A stretch of DNA of 64,000 nt. Source: Mixophyes australis. Taxonomy: Eukaryota; Chordata; Amphibia; Anura; Limnodynastidae. Each line of letters begins with the position of its first letter. Positions within the stretch are counted from its first letter, which is position 1. The notes under the pieces were generated by a model. The model was given only the letters and a program-made list of their open reading frames with translations. It made no database searches and had not been told where the DNA came from. The position numbers were made by a program, and so were the translations under genes. This document shows, in pieces, positions 1-12,169 of this stretch. The DNA lies in contig JAVHZZ010000011.1 in assembly GCA_036250195.1 (NCBI GenBank), forward strand, positions 61,188,919 through 61,252,918. The letters run 5' to 3'.

Positions 1-575
1 ACTTGTCCAGGTGCAGGTAGGTAGCGGGGAAGTCAGTGATCTGCGGATAGCAAGTTGTACCACTACTGTGATGGGAAGACTTGTCCAGGTGCAGGTAGGT
101 AGCGGAGAAGTCAGTGGTCTGCGGATAGCAAGTTGTACTACTGCTGTGATGGGAAGACTTGTCCAGGTGCAGGTAGGTAGCGGAGGAGTCAGTGGTCTGC
201 GGTTAGCAAGTTGTACCACTGCTGTGATGGGAAGACTTGTCCAGGTGCAGGTAGGTAGCGGGGAAGTCAGTGGTCTGCGGATAGCAAGTTGTACCACTGC
301 TGTGATGGGAAGACTTGTCCAGGTGCAGGTAGGTAGCTGAGAAGTCAGTGGTCTGCGGATAGCAAGTTGTACCACTGCTGTGATGGGAAGACTTGTCCAG
401 GTGCAGGTAGGTAGCGGAGGAGTCAGTGGTCTGCGGATAGCAAGTTGTACCACTGCTGTGATGGGAAGACTTGTCCAGGTGCAGGTAGGTAGCGGGGAAG
501 TCAGTGGTCTGCGGATAGCAAGTTGTACCACTGCGAGGAGGTGAGGACTTGTCCAGGTGCGGATAAGTAGAGTAA
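1..575. repeat. 78-bp tandem minisatellite, about 7 units
   Basis: Units begin with acttgtccaggtgcagg at 1, 79, 157, 235, 313, 391, 469 and 547, so the period is exactly 78 bp for seven units and the eighth decays. Units differ by scattered substitutions. The last full unit is altered from about 525 onward. Because 78 is divisible by three, an open frame runs through the first four units, but it is a by-product of the period and not a gene. Similar minisatellites sit in LTR or leader regions of gypsy elements elsewhere in this window, so a retroelement origin is possible but not shown. Confidence 0.95.
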
Positions 576-581
576 TAGTAA

Positions 582-780
582 TAGTCTATGGCTGTATGTA
601 TACAGCTGGAGAGCAGAGAAGCTTGTCCAAACAGATATGCTGGGTAACAGCTAATAGTCTATAGCGGGTTTGTATACCACTGCTGAGTAGAGAAACTTTT
701 CCAAGCAAGATATGCAGGATAACAGTTAATAGTCAATAACAAGTATGCATACCGCCGCTGAGTAGAGAGGCTTGTCCTGG
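582..780. repeat. Degenerate tandem repeat, about 75-bp period
   Basis: Three diverged units start near 582, 655 and 729 with agtcta or agtcaa. Each contains a gagcagagaa- or gagtagagaa-like block and a taacagctaatagtc-like end. They resemble both neighbouring arrays (gcttgtcc blocks, ccgctgagtagag), suggesting one older array that diversified in steps. Confidence 0.7.
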
Positions 781-791
781 TGCAGTCACAA

Positions 792-1037
792 CAGGAGAGC
801 TGGGAGGCTGTAGCGGGTATGGGAACCGCCGATGAGCAGAGCAGGTAATCCAGCAGGAAACAGAAGACACGAGCAGGAGAGCTAGGAGTCTGTAGCGGGT
901 ATGGGAACCGCCGATGAGCAGAGCAGGTAATCCAGCAGGAAACAGAAGACACGAGCAGGAGAGCTAGGAGTCTGTAGCGGGTATGGGAACCGCCGATGAG
1001 CAGAGCAGGTAATCCAGCAGGAAACTGAAGACACGAG
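792..1037. repeat. 82-bp tandem repeat, three units
   Basis: Units start at 792, 874 and 956 (caggagagct...). The last two are almost identical and the first differs at a few bases. The motif gcaggtaatccagcagg occurs once per unit. The fragments of open frame on the minus strand are repeat by-products. Confidence 0.93.
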
Positions 1038-2663
1038 CAGGACACAGGGAACACCTTCAGAGACTCACTTTTATAATTTATAACTGCTTTGTCTGATTGA
1101 CTGGTGAAACCTTAGAAGGTACTTGGTATACTTTCCTGGTATAGTAAGGCAAACTTGGGTGGCCAGGCAGCATGAAGTGTGTATATTTGGGCTAGTTTAA
1201 AACAGTATCTTCACAGTCAGGGTTTATTTATGTATTATCAACGGAAATAGAGATGTCAGGTATATAACTCTGTTGACTGGTGTGAAAATTATTAGTTCAA
1301 TTTTTTTAAAGATTGAGTTTAAGGTTGTGAGAGGACATCTAACATGAAATAGCATAAACACATTCAGTAATATGAACAAAGAGAGGATGAGAGACCTGTT
1401 GAGGATATACAAAATTAGGTATCAATATAGGTGATATTGAAATCCAGAGGAGGAGAAGATGGCCTACTACCAAGTCTTATATGCCAACAACTGTCAAAGA
1501 AATCAGAGAGAAGGTGGATCCAAAGAAACAAGGGAAGTTGTTTTATATGTAGAATGATAACCTGAATAGGACAATGTCCTGAAGACCTAGGAAATGCAGT
1601 GTTTGCATGAAGTATTCAGCAGTGGCAAACAAAGCAGAGAAGTCCAAGACAATTAGAAGTGGTCTTTAAATTTACTTGTTGTTGTTGCTGTTGTTATTAT
1701 TATTATTATTTATTATCATTATTTTAAAAATAATCAATATATTAAGCAGTGCTGTACATATACATGAAACAGAAGGTGAAGTGGCCCAAATTAGCTTACA
1801 AACTAAGATGTGCGGGGACCAATTATACATATGGTCGCAGAATGAAAAATTGTTGCTGCTAGCTAACCACCTTAGTCAGTACAGTCCCTTCTTTTTTGTA
1901 CAAGTCTATAGTTTGGTATTTACTGCCAGGTTTGTTGAAATTATAGTTAGTATATACAAAACCTAACTTCAAGAAGGTCCAGAATGCTGTGTGAGGAAAG
2001 AAAGAATGAGGCAATTGTAAGCAAGGCTCTCAGGAGCTTGGAGGGATATGGTAATTGAGAGATTGGACAGCAACCTGAAAGAGTAATGGAAAGATATATA
2101 AGAGAGATTTTAAAAATGCTAGCTGAAGCTTCATTGCGCAGAGAAAACAGCAATCGACTGATTTGTGATTAGTGATGATCAAGTGGACAAGTAGTAGTGT
2201 GGTAGGAGAAGAATAAAGTAGATACTTTCGAGCATGCTAGAATAATGTTTAGCCCTGTTCACCTTGATTACAGGTCAGTTCTATGCATAAGTCAGCTCTA
2301 TGCATTTCCCCTGACCTTCCCACTACCTTAACGTGGATTAAATAAATCACCTAGGTAAAGATTAGGTGAAGAGGCACCCTTTCGATATTATATCTAATAT
2401 GCAGCAGACAAAATAGGAGCAAATATACTACAATACCATAGGGTTCACCATATTGCAAACTACAAACTCCTATTTCTTAACAATGTTTTTGTCTCAGTAC
2501 CATTGATGCACAAACCTGGCTGCTAAGCCACTCTTCTCTCCTCTACCCAATTTTAGGGACTGAGCTCCATATCCACCCGCTTTCATCAGGTCCACAAAGA
2601 AAACACAGTCAGTGGATACTTCAATGTCCACATTGAATCCTGGACCAGACTAACAGGTATAAT
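1038..2663. other. No recognisable gene; short trinucleotide repeat
   Basis: I find no conserved protein motif or structured RNA here. A TTG/TTA trinucleotide-rich tract lies at about 1677-1712. Short open frames (for example 1676-1966 and 1947-2153) are low complexity or without recognisable motifs. Confidence 0.6.
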
Positions 2664-3130
2664 GTTATGAATTGCACAATCAGCGACTGATAACCCCTAT
2701 ACAGAATCAATGGCTCAGGATGCTTTTTCCAGAACCACACTGTTCACTGGTACTCGGATTCCGAGGTCAAGCACACTGAATCCAGTAGCAGAAGACATAC
2801 CAATAAATATGAACAAATGTACTTGAACTAGCATAGGTAAATCTAAAACCAGCAAGGCAATAATGGAATGAGGATATTTATGTAGGTCCTGGCCAATCAG
2901 CTTCTGGATAGAAATCATGTGAGCAGAGAGTGTAGGCTGACCAGCTGCTAGGTAGTGAGCAGTAATGAGTTTTGCAAGAGCCGATAAATTAGCTGCAATG
3001 TGAAATCTCCGTTAGCAGCTCAGAAAGCATTGTTAGTATGGTTGCTTAGCAACCTCCAGCACACAGAGACACAACAAACTCTGACATACAGCAGAATATG
3101 GAATGAATTCTGAGACAATCAAGCAGCAAA
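2664..3130 (-). mobile_element. Gypsy-type leader or LTR fragment, copy A
   Basis: This stretch is alignable by eye with 6480-7030. Shared blocks are tatacagaatcaatgg, tagtgagcagtaatgag, gcaacctccagcac and gacatacagcagaat, in the same order and spacing. In copy B it lies immediately upstream (minus strand) of a gag relic, so it is probably the 5' LTR or leader of that degraded family. The pair 2664-3130 and 6480-7030 could be the two ends of one old minus-strand element filled with later insertions. Confidence 0.6.
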
Positions 3131-3165
3131 AACATCTTTGTACACCCACCTCTTAAGGGTGGGTG

Positions 3166-3379
3166 TCACGCCTTTCACTAGGAATATCACTGACTGGTAT
3201 TAGCGCAACTAAACTAAGAGGCGCAGAGTCTAACGCACCACCGGTGTTCGCCAGGGACCCCCGCAAGGAGGTTTGGGCTTTGCTGCGTGTGATGCGCAGG
3301 TCGCAGTTCTCCCAGATAGTTACCAGTGCAGTGAATGGAGAGTAGTCAAACAGGCCGAGTTGAAACCAGAGGAGCGCAG
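3166..3379 (-). mobile_element. Gypsy LTR 3'-end fragment, minus strand
   Basis: Read on the minus strand, this matches the last part of the LTRs of the two well-preserved gypsy copies (33038-39022 and 51164-57088). Shared blocks are gcgacctgcg, gcagcaaag, ccttgcgg, gttagactc.gcgcc and ctaatac..gtca, ending in gtgaca where the younger LTRs end in gtaaca. It is a diverged relative, truncated near 3379 where another repeat begins. Confidence 0.7.
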
Positions 3380-4102
3380 TGTCGAAGTCGTATAATTGGA
3401 TGAATGAAAGTATATTGGTTAATATTGTTTTGTTGTGCGATTGCACTCAGTATGCCACGCTACGGGTGGCATACTGCGATCGCACGGTAAAATACGCACA
3501 CACTCACATTACAACATTTAGTTATTTATATAATTCATATTGGTTCCGTTATACAGTGATTTATGAGCAGATAGTATTTAGTTTATTATTAGTTTATATA
3601 TTATGATTAGACCTTTGCCAGATCATTTGTTGCCTTTACCTGTGTTGCTACTGCTGTGTCCTATCCTGATTGATCTCCTGGTATTTACTTCTGCTCATCC
3701 CTCCATTTTTGCACCTCTTCCTGTGACCCCTGACTTGACTTGTCTGTGACACGATACCTACTTGCAGCTCCCCAGTGCTACAGAGAACTAACCTGTTGCA
3801 GATTGTTACTAGCAGTCTCCACTACCTTGTGGTAAAGCCTTGCAGACCATCACATCTTGTGTCTGTTACCTTCAGTGCCTTGCTCCGCAGACTGCCGAAC
3901 CTTCGAACCTTGTGTGTCATCTCCACTGCTTCGTGGTAAAGTCCTGCAGACCATTGCATTCTGCATCTTTTGTTTACGGAGTTCTTTTGCTACTTCTGCC
4001 ATACCCTAATGTACTGAATCCTGAAACCTGTGTTTAATAAAAACAACTTTGTTCACTACGCTCTGTCTGTGGTCTTATATTGGGAATCCTGATACTCATA
4101 CA
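3380..4102 (+). mobile_element. Candidate LTR with hairpin and poly(A) signal
   Basis: The segment starts tgtcgaagtcg and ends ctcataca, giving TG...CA termini, and has an AATAAA signal near 4036. An inverted pair at 3435-3485 can form a hairpin of about 20 bp (tatgccac opposite gtggcata). The first 220 bp recur at 58949-59190 with the hairpin conserved. Two similar blocks with ctccacta..ttgtggtaaag and ctccactg..tcgtggtaaag indicate an internal duplication. I found no target-site duplication, so the boundaries are provisional. Confidence 0.45.
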
Positions 4103-4439
4103 ATTTTTTGGCTGAGTATCAGTCCTTCTAGATAGCCCATTTTACTGAACAACCCAGATAGTAGTGAAAACTTTGGACAATGGGAGATAAACTATGAAAT
4201 CCATGGTGACATAAGTTCATGGAATTTTAGGGCTAGGTAGTGGTTCCAGCATACCCAAGGATGCTTTTTGTGAAGACTTCACTTTTGCACAAAATGGACA
4301 TGACTGGACAAAGCATTGAACATCTTTGCGGAGATCTTTCCACCAAATTGGAACACCAATTTAAGTGTTTTGCTAATTCCGGGTGGCTTGATCTTTGTGA
4401 TAGAGGGCGTTCTGAAGAATTTGGAATCTTAGCTCACTA

Positions 4440-5175
4440 GATACAAAGGATTCAAAGATTGGGGAGTCGGGGTGAAGTCCAGTGTTGTGAAGACAGAACA
4501 GAATCCAAAATAATCCTGGGAGACAGGCAAATAAATTGAGTCCAGTGGCCAGACAGTGATTAAGGCAACATATAGGCTAACAGGGACCGGTACCCGAGCA
4601 GAGGTCTGGGTCACAGATGAACAAGCAATATCCAGAAGTCAAGCAGCGGTCAGGATCACAGGCAGACAGGCAGAATCCAGTAATCAGGCTTAGGTCAGGG
4701 CAACAGACAAACTAGCAGAATCCAGTAAACAGGCTGAGGTCAGGGCAACAGGCAAACAAGCAGAATCCAGGAAACAGGCCAAGAGTCACAATGATATATC
4801 AAAACAGCAGTGAACCAGAGTATCCACAGGAACACAGACAGGAGAGGTCAGCAACAGACAGGAATCCACGCTATAAACAGCAAGGAGGCTAAGCCATCGC
4901 TGCCTTATAAACATAAGGGAGCCAATGAGAAGAGGAAGCCATAGGGGTGGCAATCCGCCTCAGGAGGCTGTAATAAGGTCCTGAATGGGCACGCACACCC
5001 AGCTCTCAAACTAGTTGGGCTGCGGCGGTGGATATCAGAAGTGTCCCAGCTGTGCCAGCCGGGCGCATGGGAGGAAGTGACGACCTGGTCGCCATGGCAA
5101 TGGCTTTGACGCGAGCCCCTAGCAGATAGTGAGCCGCGGCGGTTATTGGAAAAGCCGAGACTCGTGACATATGAT
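4440..5175 (-). mobile_element. Degraded gypsy LTR-like segment, minus strand
   Basis: On the minus strand the phrases ctggattctgcttgt, ttgccctgacctc and gcctg recur as in the better-defined LTR at 42789-43503. The segment lies directly downstream, in minus orientation, of the pol relic at 5230-6061, where a 3' LTR would be expected. It includes a 45-bp tandem repeat and ends near cgtgaca. Exact ends are not resolved. The stretch 4103-4440 shows nothing recognisable. Confidence 0.5.
4671..4805. repeat. 45-bp tandem repeat, three units
   Basis: Units starting cagaatccag lie at 4671, 4716 and 4761, an exact 45-bp period. Each carries aacaggc- and aggtcagggcaacag-type blocks. The repeat sits inside the LTR-like segment, as do the 71-bp repeats in the young gypsy LTRs. 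Confidence 0.9.
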
Positions 5176-5229
5176 GCATCAACTTCAACAAAGAAAGGCT
5201 TTTTAAAATCTGTATGGATGAGTACTGGA

Positions 5230-6061
5230 GCTGTACAGAATGCATCTTATATTCTGATATAAGTGTTGACGGCTTCCAGAGGCCAGTTGGTTTGGGTCTG
5301 CCCTCTTTTTGGTTAAAGTTGTTAATAGTTTACAAACCCAAGAAGTCCCTGCAAGGCTTTTAGAATGGTGAGTTGTACCCATTCTTGGATGGCTTTCAAT
5401 TTAGATTGATCTATGGAGAACCAATCAGCCGAGATAATATAACGTAAAAGGTTACCTCAGGAACCACAAACTCACAGTGGTAGGCACAATGTGTGGGAAG
5501 AACATTGTTTGCTGAAAACAGCAGCATAGGCGGAAGGTTAACCTCCAATGAACTAACCAAATGTATGGACAAAGAGAAGCAAGAATGACGACAGGACTCA
5601 CTCCAGGAAGTAATCTGATTATGGGCCCAGCCTATTCAAAGGTTGTGGACAGTGATCCATGGGTATCCTATGATGACCGGATGTCCTGGAGCATGAACAA
5701 CTAGGAAAGAAATTACTTCTATATGCAGGTCTCCGACTGTGAGCTCTAGAGGGGCAGTTTTGAATTGAATGGAATGCCCTGACAATGGTTTACCATCTAA
5801 AGTTACAACAGAGATGGGAGTATTGATGGTCTCTACAGGAATGGCATGAGCCTGAATATATGATTCATCCATGAAGCTACCCGCTGCCTCACTGTAAATT
5901 AGGGCTGTGGATGATATTACTTTATTATTGTATTTAATTTTAATGGGTATATGTAGGGAGTTGTATATGATCCTGGAAAGACTTAGGGACGCCTCTCTAC
6001 TGTTTCTTACATGCAAGCAATTCCTGGCTCCTGCAGACATAGGCAAAGGCCCTGAAGGCAT
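5230..6061 (-). pseudogene. Ty3/gypsy pol relic: protease and RT parts
   Basis: Read on the minus strand, 5636-6061 is open for 141 codons and resembles a gypsy aspartic protease: the catalytic region reads YSEAAGSFMDE where family members have a DSGAAG-type motif, and the flap-distal part has TLDGKPLSG and VIIGYPWI. The catalytic Asp is therefore lost. Below it, 5465-5640 continues as WAHNQITSWS-like linker sequence. Then 5270-5465 encodes an RT connection-like segment (GYIISADWFSID, LKAIQEW, LQGLLGFVNY), the motif that precedes RNase H. The RT catalytic core between them is missing, and the remaining pieces lie in different frames. This is an inactive, internally deleted retrotransposon. 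Confidence 0.8.
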
Positions 6062-6249
6062 TGTTAGGTATTCTCCTCTGAAGTCAACTTAAACTGGCCT
6101 ATTTGCATGGATTCTGATTCCTCATTTGAAGAGGAGACCTCCTTGAAGGAGAAGGAATACCTGTGTTTACTAATAGTGGACTTATTACGCACCCAATCTC
6201 GTTCTTGTAGCCACCAAAATAGGTCTCATACGGAAGAAAAGGAGACAAC

Positions 6250-6480
6250 TTTGCTTGAAATAGAAAAATTAAACTCTGTCACCAGAGAACTTTTCTGGTA
6301 GTCTCTTGGCGGGCTCTCTGATGTAAGCAGCGCCAGCCAGAGAGGCCCAAGCTGATTGTTCCTGTACATGGACTCCCTGGTTTAAGCCGCTTATTATTTG
6401 GGCCAAGGATTCAACCTGATTAGTCAAGGCTTAAGCACAATTCATAGTGCAGAGTCTGCACGTTATGGCTGGTGCTACTG
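6250..6480 (-). pseudogene. Gypsy gag N-terminal relic
   Basis: The minus strand encodes short gag-like segments such as ESLAQIISGLNQG and PAKRLPEKFSGDR; the second is the typical start of the conserved gypsy gag (LPEKFSGD). It sits between the protease relic and the leader at 6480-7030, the expected 5' to 3' order for a minus-strand element. The rest of gag is absent or unrecognisable. Confidence 0.65.
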
Positions 6481-7030
6481 TTATGAACAGTTATGATAAT
6501 CCCTACACAGAATCTATGGTACAGGATGTTTTTTAACCATTAGCAGTCGGCTTTCCTGGAACCACAATGTTGACTGGTACTAGGATGTCCACAGGACTTG
6601 ATCCCAGCAGGGTACAGTTGCTATCAGACATGAGTGAGGTAGAGTCAGAGAAATTTACATCTATGGAGCCACATGAAGACAAAACAAGACAGACAGTACG
6701 CAAAAAAAAAATAGTCAATTGGTAGGCTGGGTCAGAAGGCATAAGAGGTACACAATGTCCATAAACAGGCAGAGATATCATGGGCATACAGAGATCCATC
6801 AGCAAGGTCCAGTAAACGTAGTCAAGGTCAATTAAAGTGAATCTAGCTGCTAGTTAGTGAGCAGTAATGAGTCTTGCAAGAGCTGATAAATCAGCTGCAA
6901 TGCAAAATCCCCATTCACAGCTCAGAAAACAAAGTAAGTATGGTTGCGTAGCAACCTCCAACAAACAGAGACACAACAACTCTGACATACAATAGAATCT
7001 GGAATGGATTCTGTGACAAGAAGCAAAACC
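6481..7030 (-). mobile_element. Gypsy-type leader or 5' LTR, copy B
   Basis: This is the partner of 2664-3130: long collinear similarity with indels, including ctacacagaatctatgg, gtgagcagtaatgagtc and gcaacctccaac. Its position upstream of gag on the minus strand suggests 5' LTR or leader identity. I could not define the termini. Confidence 0.6.
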
Positions 7031-10000
7031 ATAGCAAGTAGTGGTTCATAGTCAGAACCCCAATCTCCCTGCAAGTTTTAAAATTTTACTCTTTCCCACA
7101 ATTGTGTGTCTTCAGATGGAATTTTTTCATCACCTCACATTGGTGTCCCACATTCCAGGGGCGCCCTTGCACTTACCACAATCCTCAGTTTATTTGTAGG
7201 CACCCTGCAGTCTGTGGCTCTGTCACATCTGCTAAAGCAGGATGCCAATCAGTTCCACAAATAAAAGGTATGTTTACATAATGCCAGCAATGTGTGTAAC
7301 CCCATCTGACAAAATGTAAGAAATGGATATAAATTCATTCATACGGGGTTAATACAACACAATACAAACAATTTAACATTCAATTTGGATGAGAAGGGGT
7401 ATCTAGTTTAAATATCTTGCAACCTCACATCATCACAATACTTCATCTTCATTTGTAGGAACAAAGCAGAAGGTGCCAGACTGTGTTGGAAAGGAATTAG
7501 CAATTGTTGCTCAGTGTGTTTGTTTGGCATTGTCCAGAGCGTTTTAATATGAGTGGAAGATAGCTGAATATTCAAAGAACTCATGAGTAGTATAAAGCTT
7601 TTTCAAATGTCTCGTGCCAGGACTTATCTGGGTCCGGCATTCTACTCTTTTAGAGATATCTGGCAGCATTGGAGATGCACTCTGTTCTCTTAAAGATTCA
7701 GTCATATTACCGACTGGGCATTCTCCCTGCTCTGTCCCTTCAGTCAGTATTTAAACTTACTCTGTGAACCATTAGGTTGCCAGAAAATTCATTCAGTGTC
7801 TTCTGGTGTAAGGGTGATTAAGATATCATGCTTTCTATCTGATCATGTACCTGTAATTCCATGTATACTATATGATATTATTTTTGCTTGGATGTTGTAA
7901 CCATAACTGGTATGCTATGCTGAACAAATGATATATGTCCATTTATGCTATTACCTAATATGGTCACTGTTCAGGGAGACATCATTCAGACAACTTCAAT
8001 ATAAGAATGAGTTTAACAAGAATAAAGCAGCCACACCCTTGGACCAAGGAACTGACAATGTACAGACCACTTCTTCCTAAAGACTTCAGGTGTCAGATGA
8101 CAGAGGGGCTCCCTGAACTGTGATTTTACTTAGAAAGCTAAATATATCAATAGTAATGACTTAATTGATGTTTGTTTCTATTGCTAGTAGTTTCTTACAT
8201 TCACTAAATAAATCACTGGTTCTATTTAAACATATATTCCACCGGGAACATCTGAATTCCCACAATTTATATATATAGTGGTGCAATCCATCTGCTGCTA
8301 TATTCCTGGTGCTGTATTAGTGCTGCCATATCCAGTGATACCTTCAGTTGTTGCAATATTCCTGTGCTGTATTCATCCCCACACGAGACATGCTCAAGAG
8401 CCCTCCCAGGGGGCCGCAAGATGGTGCATGCAGCCAAGTATCACAATAGACTCCATACACTGGGTCTGGCTAGTGCAAACTTAAGCTAGTTCAGAAACTT
8501 TTATCCTTGTGGTTCCCGCTAGCCAATGTTGTTCTACTTTAAAGGAAGATTTTGAGGGCAGAGCATTTATTGAGTGCCACGGCTGAGTTTGTGGTGAATG
8601 CTAAGAGTAAAGAGTGGCTGACGCAACCTGATCATGGATTGAATGTGGTATTGCCAGATGAGGACATAAGAATGCAGAAATTGAGAGAGAAGTTTTTGGA
8701 GAGAGGTGGAAAGTCATTAAAATCAATAGAACTGAGATTTCTGCAAATAATCACAAAGAGGTTAAAGTGGAGAAGAGCTTGCATATGATAGGGTGGTGGT
8801 ATCAGAGTGGTAAAGAAGCGTTGAAGACTGTATCTAAGCAGACTCTGGAGGGAAAAAAGCAGCAGCTAACACAATGAGTGCAAGAGTCAGCTTATTGGAA
8901 AGGACCAAGAGAAGAAAATAGAGTAGTTAGGAGGTAACAGGAGAATGTGGATAATCAATTGGGATGTTAATATTATCCAAGATCATGTTGAAGATATCAT
9001 AGGATAAGAAATGCAGAATGATTGCAGATAAATGCTCAAGGGATTGTTGTGTAGTCCAGGGGAACAATAGAACACAGCAACATGCTTAAACGTTGAAAAT
9101 CGGAATAGAATGTATTTCAAGTGACTGAAACATAAGTGATGGAAACGTTGATAAACAATGCAGAATGTGAGAAAGGAGGACTCAAATCCTTGTCTTCTTC
9201 CAGGTCTGGAGATGTGGGGGAAGTGGAGACCACAGTGTGAATTTGTTACAGGTGAGGCAATGACTGATTGTGTAGGTTGTATTTCCGTTATTGCCAACAG
9301 GTTGAGGTTGCTTGAGAGGAGAAAGACAAGGACAGAGGTTAGTTTGTTACAGAGCTTGCATTCAGTAGGGCACATTTAAAGGGTTTTGAATGTGTGACAA
9401 ATTTGATATGTCCGAGATTTTACTAGTCTTTTGTAGTGTGCTGATTCAGCTTGAAGTGTATGGGTAATTTGGGAGGAATGTTGGATTTGGTGATTTATAA
9501 CAAGCTACTAAAAGTAGAAGGAGCAAATAAGATAGAAAATAGTCTTAAGTATACAAGTGTGAATGAAAGGTTAGTTGAGTAGTGAGGAAGCAATATTGAT
9601 AAATGGTATGATATAGGAAGGGGATAAATTAAGTATAATGCTATGGAACTATAGTAAAAAAAACAAACAACAGCTTGGGAAACATTGTGGGATTTGATAA
9701 AGATTTGTGAACTAAGGCAAATAAAAAAGGACATAGAGAGAAAAAAAAATAATCAAGTTCCATTTTCCAGAGCAATGAGAAGAAGTGCAGTTTCTGGATG
9801 TTGCAGATAATTATTCATATTTATTTCATGGCTTCATATTATTTTTAAAACATTAAAGTTGTTATATATTTCTACTTTACTGGCTGCCTGTTTGCTCTTG
9901 TAGTCTTGTTTCTCACATTCTCTGTCTCATCTATTTAACTAATCCCATCAAATCAATAGTGTTCAAGGTTTTCTGAATAATTAACAGCAATTCCCCCCCC

Positions 10001-10559
10001 CCTGCACTTGTACTCCACATGTGCACCCAAATTCTCTCACCCACAAGATTAAGCTACAGGTGTCAGAGGGGTGTGGTCTATATAAACAGGCAGATTCCAA
10101 AGCTCATAAGATTCTGATTACATTTTGCCCTGCTTTCAGATCAGTGGAGTGCAATACCAAGCAAATCTAAGGCTCAACTCGAAAAAGAAATACTCAGATG
10201 TATGGAGTCGGAGCTGTTCATCAATTTTTGTAACTTTGGTATATATTGGGCAGGGATCTTAGGTTAAAAGTTGACACTCTAGGGTTACAATCGTGCTAAT
10301 TTCCACGGACCTAATAGTCCAAAGGTTCAGAAAGATCCCCAATAATTTTCACTGGTGAGTTGTAGCCTCTAAGCGCAGGCTATTTTTCAGGCCTCTCAAA
10401 CTCTGGTTCTGGTATTTAGGGGTGGGGTACACAATGCCAATTTCAAAAATGATTTGTTACATTTTAATAAACAGTGCAGCATTTATGGTCTGAGTAAAGA
10501 TAATGGTTAATCTGGTGCAGTTATCTGTTATTCATTTCCTTGTGTTTTTTTCTGGAAGT
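7031..10559. other. No recognisable gene
   Basis: I see no conserved coding motif. An open frame at 8552-8788 (78 codons) and one at 8983-9375 on the minus strand lack recognisable motifs. A TATA-like tctatataaac lies at 10078-10088 with no supported gene downstream. A C-run of about ten lies near 9993-10002. Confidence 0.55.
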
Positions 10560-11945
10560 AATTGACAATGATTCTGTCCTCATTCTGCTCCGCCCTCTCC
10601 CTCACCAAACAAACCTTCTTCAAGTCCCTCATCTCCTCTCAGTCCTCTAATCCCCGCCGCCTTTTTGCCACCTTCAACTCCCTCCTCTCTCCCCCTCCCC
10701 CTCCGGTCCCGCTGTTCCTCTCTGCTGCAGACTTCGCCACTTTTTTCTCTTCTAAAATTGAAGCCATCAGACTTAACATCTCCGCTTCTAAACCCTCACC
10801 AGCTGTCCTCATCGCTCCACCCCCATCCAACAATCAACTCTGGTGCTCCTTCTGCCCCACATCAGGCGAAAAAGTCCGCTCCCTTATTCTTTCCTCTCCA
10901 CCCTCCACCTGTCCTCTCGACCCCATCCCCTCCAACCTCCTTCGCTCTCTCTCTCCCACTGCCTGCTCCTACCTGGCACACCTTTTTAACCTATCACTCT
11001 CCTCCGGTGTAGTACCCTCCTCATTTAAACACGCTCTTATCGCTCCGATCCTCAAAAAACCCAATCTTGACCCCACCTCTGTCGCCAACTACCGCCCCAT
11101 CTCACTTCTCCCCTACACCTCCAAACTACTTGAGCGGATAGTCTGCTGTTGCATCCATGCACTCATCATCTCCCGCCTCGACTACTGCAACCTTCTCCTC
11201 ACTGTCCTCCCCCTCTCTCATCTCGCCCCCCTCCGCTCTGTACTCAATGCGGCTGTGCGACTCATCTTTCTCTCACACCGCTCCTCCTCTGCTTCCCCTC
11301 TCTGCCTTGCCCTACACTGGCTCCCCATCCCCTACAGAATCCTCTTCAAACTCCTTACCACCACTTACAAAGCTCTCTCCCAGTCTACTGCCCCCTACAT
11401 CTCTGACCTCCTCACCATTCACACTCCTGCCCGATCCCTGCGCTCTGCCACTGACCGTCGCCTCACTTCCACTCTCATTACCACTTCCCACTCCAGAATC
11501 CAAGACTTCTCCCGAGCTGCCCCCCTACACTGGAATGACCTCCCTCGCTCCATCCATCTCGCTCCCAAGCTGTGCTCCTTCAAATGAGCACTTAAAACTC
11601 ACCTGTTCCTTAAAGCCTACCAATCATCCACCTAACCCCTCACCTACTCTGCTCGCTCTTCCCTCTCTCCCCTGGTATCACCGCTCCCGCTTGTGTCTGT
11701 TTCGTCCACCCTCCCTTAGGATGTAAGCTCGTTTGAGCAGGGCACTTCTTCCCTCGTGTCTCCACACCTGTTCTTCTGCTCCGTCCTTACTCCATTTGTC
11801 TGTCCCGGAGTTTCTGAAGCACTGGTACTTTGTGTTTACTGTTCTGTACTGTTTACCCTGTATGGTTTACTGTTTGTACTATGTACGGCGCTGCGGACAC
11901 CTTGTGGCGCCTAACAAATAAATGATAATAATAAATGATAATAAT
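10560..11945 (+). pseudogene. L2-type LINE, internally deleted
   Basis: An open frame of 341 codons (10562-11587) begins in the linker before the reverse transcriptase, then carries the RT N-terminal signature (SNLLRSLSP, FNLSLSSG, NYRPISLLPYTSKLLE). It jumps straight to the C-terminal part (ISRLDYCN, LNAAVRLI, LHWLPI, AAPLHWNDLP). The RT catalytic region with its YADD box is missing although the frame stays open, so this is an in-frame internal deletion. A stop at 11585-11587 interrupts the usual ALKTHLF ending. The 3' end has a ggcgctgcggac..ttgtggcgcc hairpin-like block followed by a TGATAATAA tail at about 11920-11950, typical of L2. A non-autonomous derivative is possible. Confidence 0.85.
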
Positions 11946-12169
11946 AATTTCTACAACAATGACACATGCTGCAGATTTATTCAATTAAAATTAAAATAAG
12001 TTTTTAATTCTTTATTAACAGCTGTATCACTCATTAAATCATAATGTAAACTGCTCAATGCAAGATCATATATTTACAATGGTTTAACAGTTAAACAGAC
12101 CCACTACTTGCAAATGTGCTCCCACACTGCTGTGTGCAACTGGAAGAAACCTTCAACCCACTTCAACCC

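Noticed and set aside
11..340. 109-codon open frame on the plus strand
   Set aside because: It is created by a 78-bp repeat period divisible by three; the sequence repeats with the array and has no protein motif.
1..1037. Possible CRISPR-like array
   Set aside because: Units are contiguous with no unique spacers of regular length; this is a minisatellite in a eukaryotic setting.
659..1054. 131-codon open frame on the minus strand
   Set aside because: It runs through the 82-bp and 75-bp minisatellites and only repeats their translation.
8552..8788. 78-codon open frame
   Set aside because: No recognisable domain, no nearby gene context, and surrounding sequence looks like an old repeat.
10078..10088. 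TATA-box-like tctatataaac as a gene promoter
   Set aside because: No initiator context, exon or conserved product follows; AT-rich DNA gives such matches by chance.
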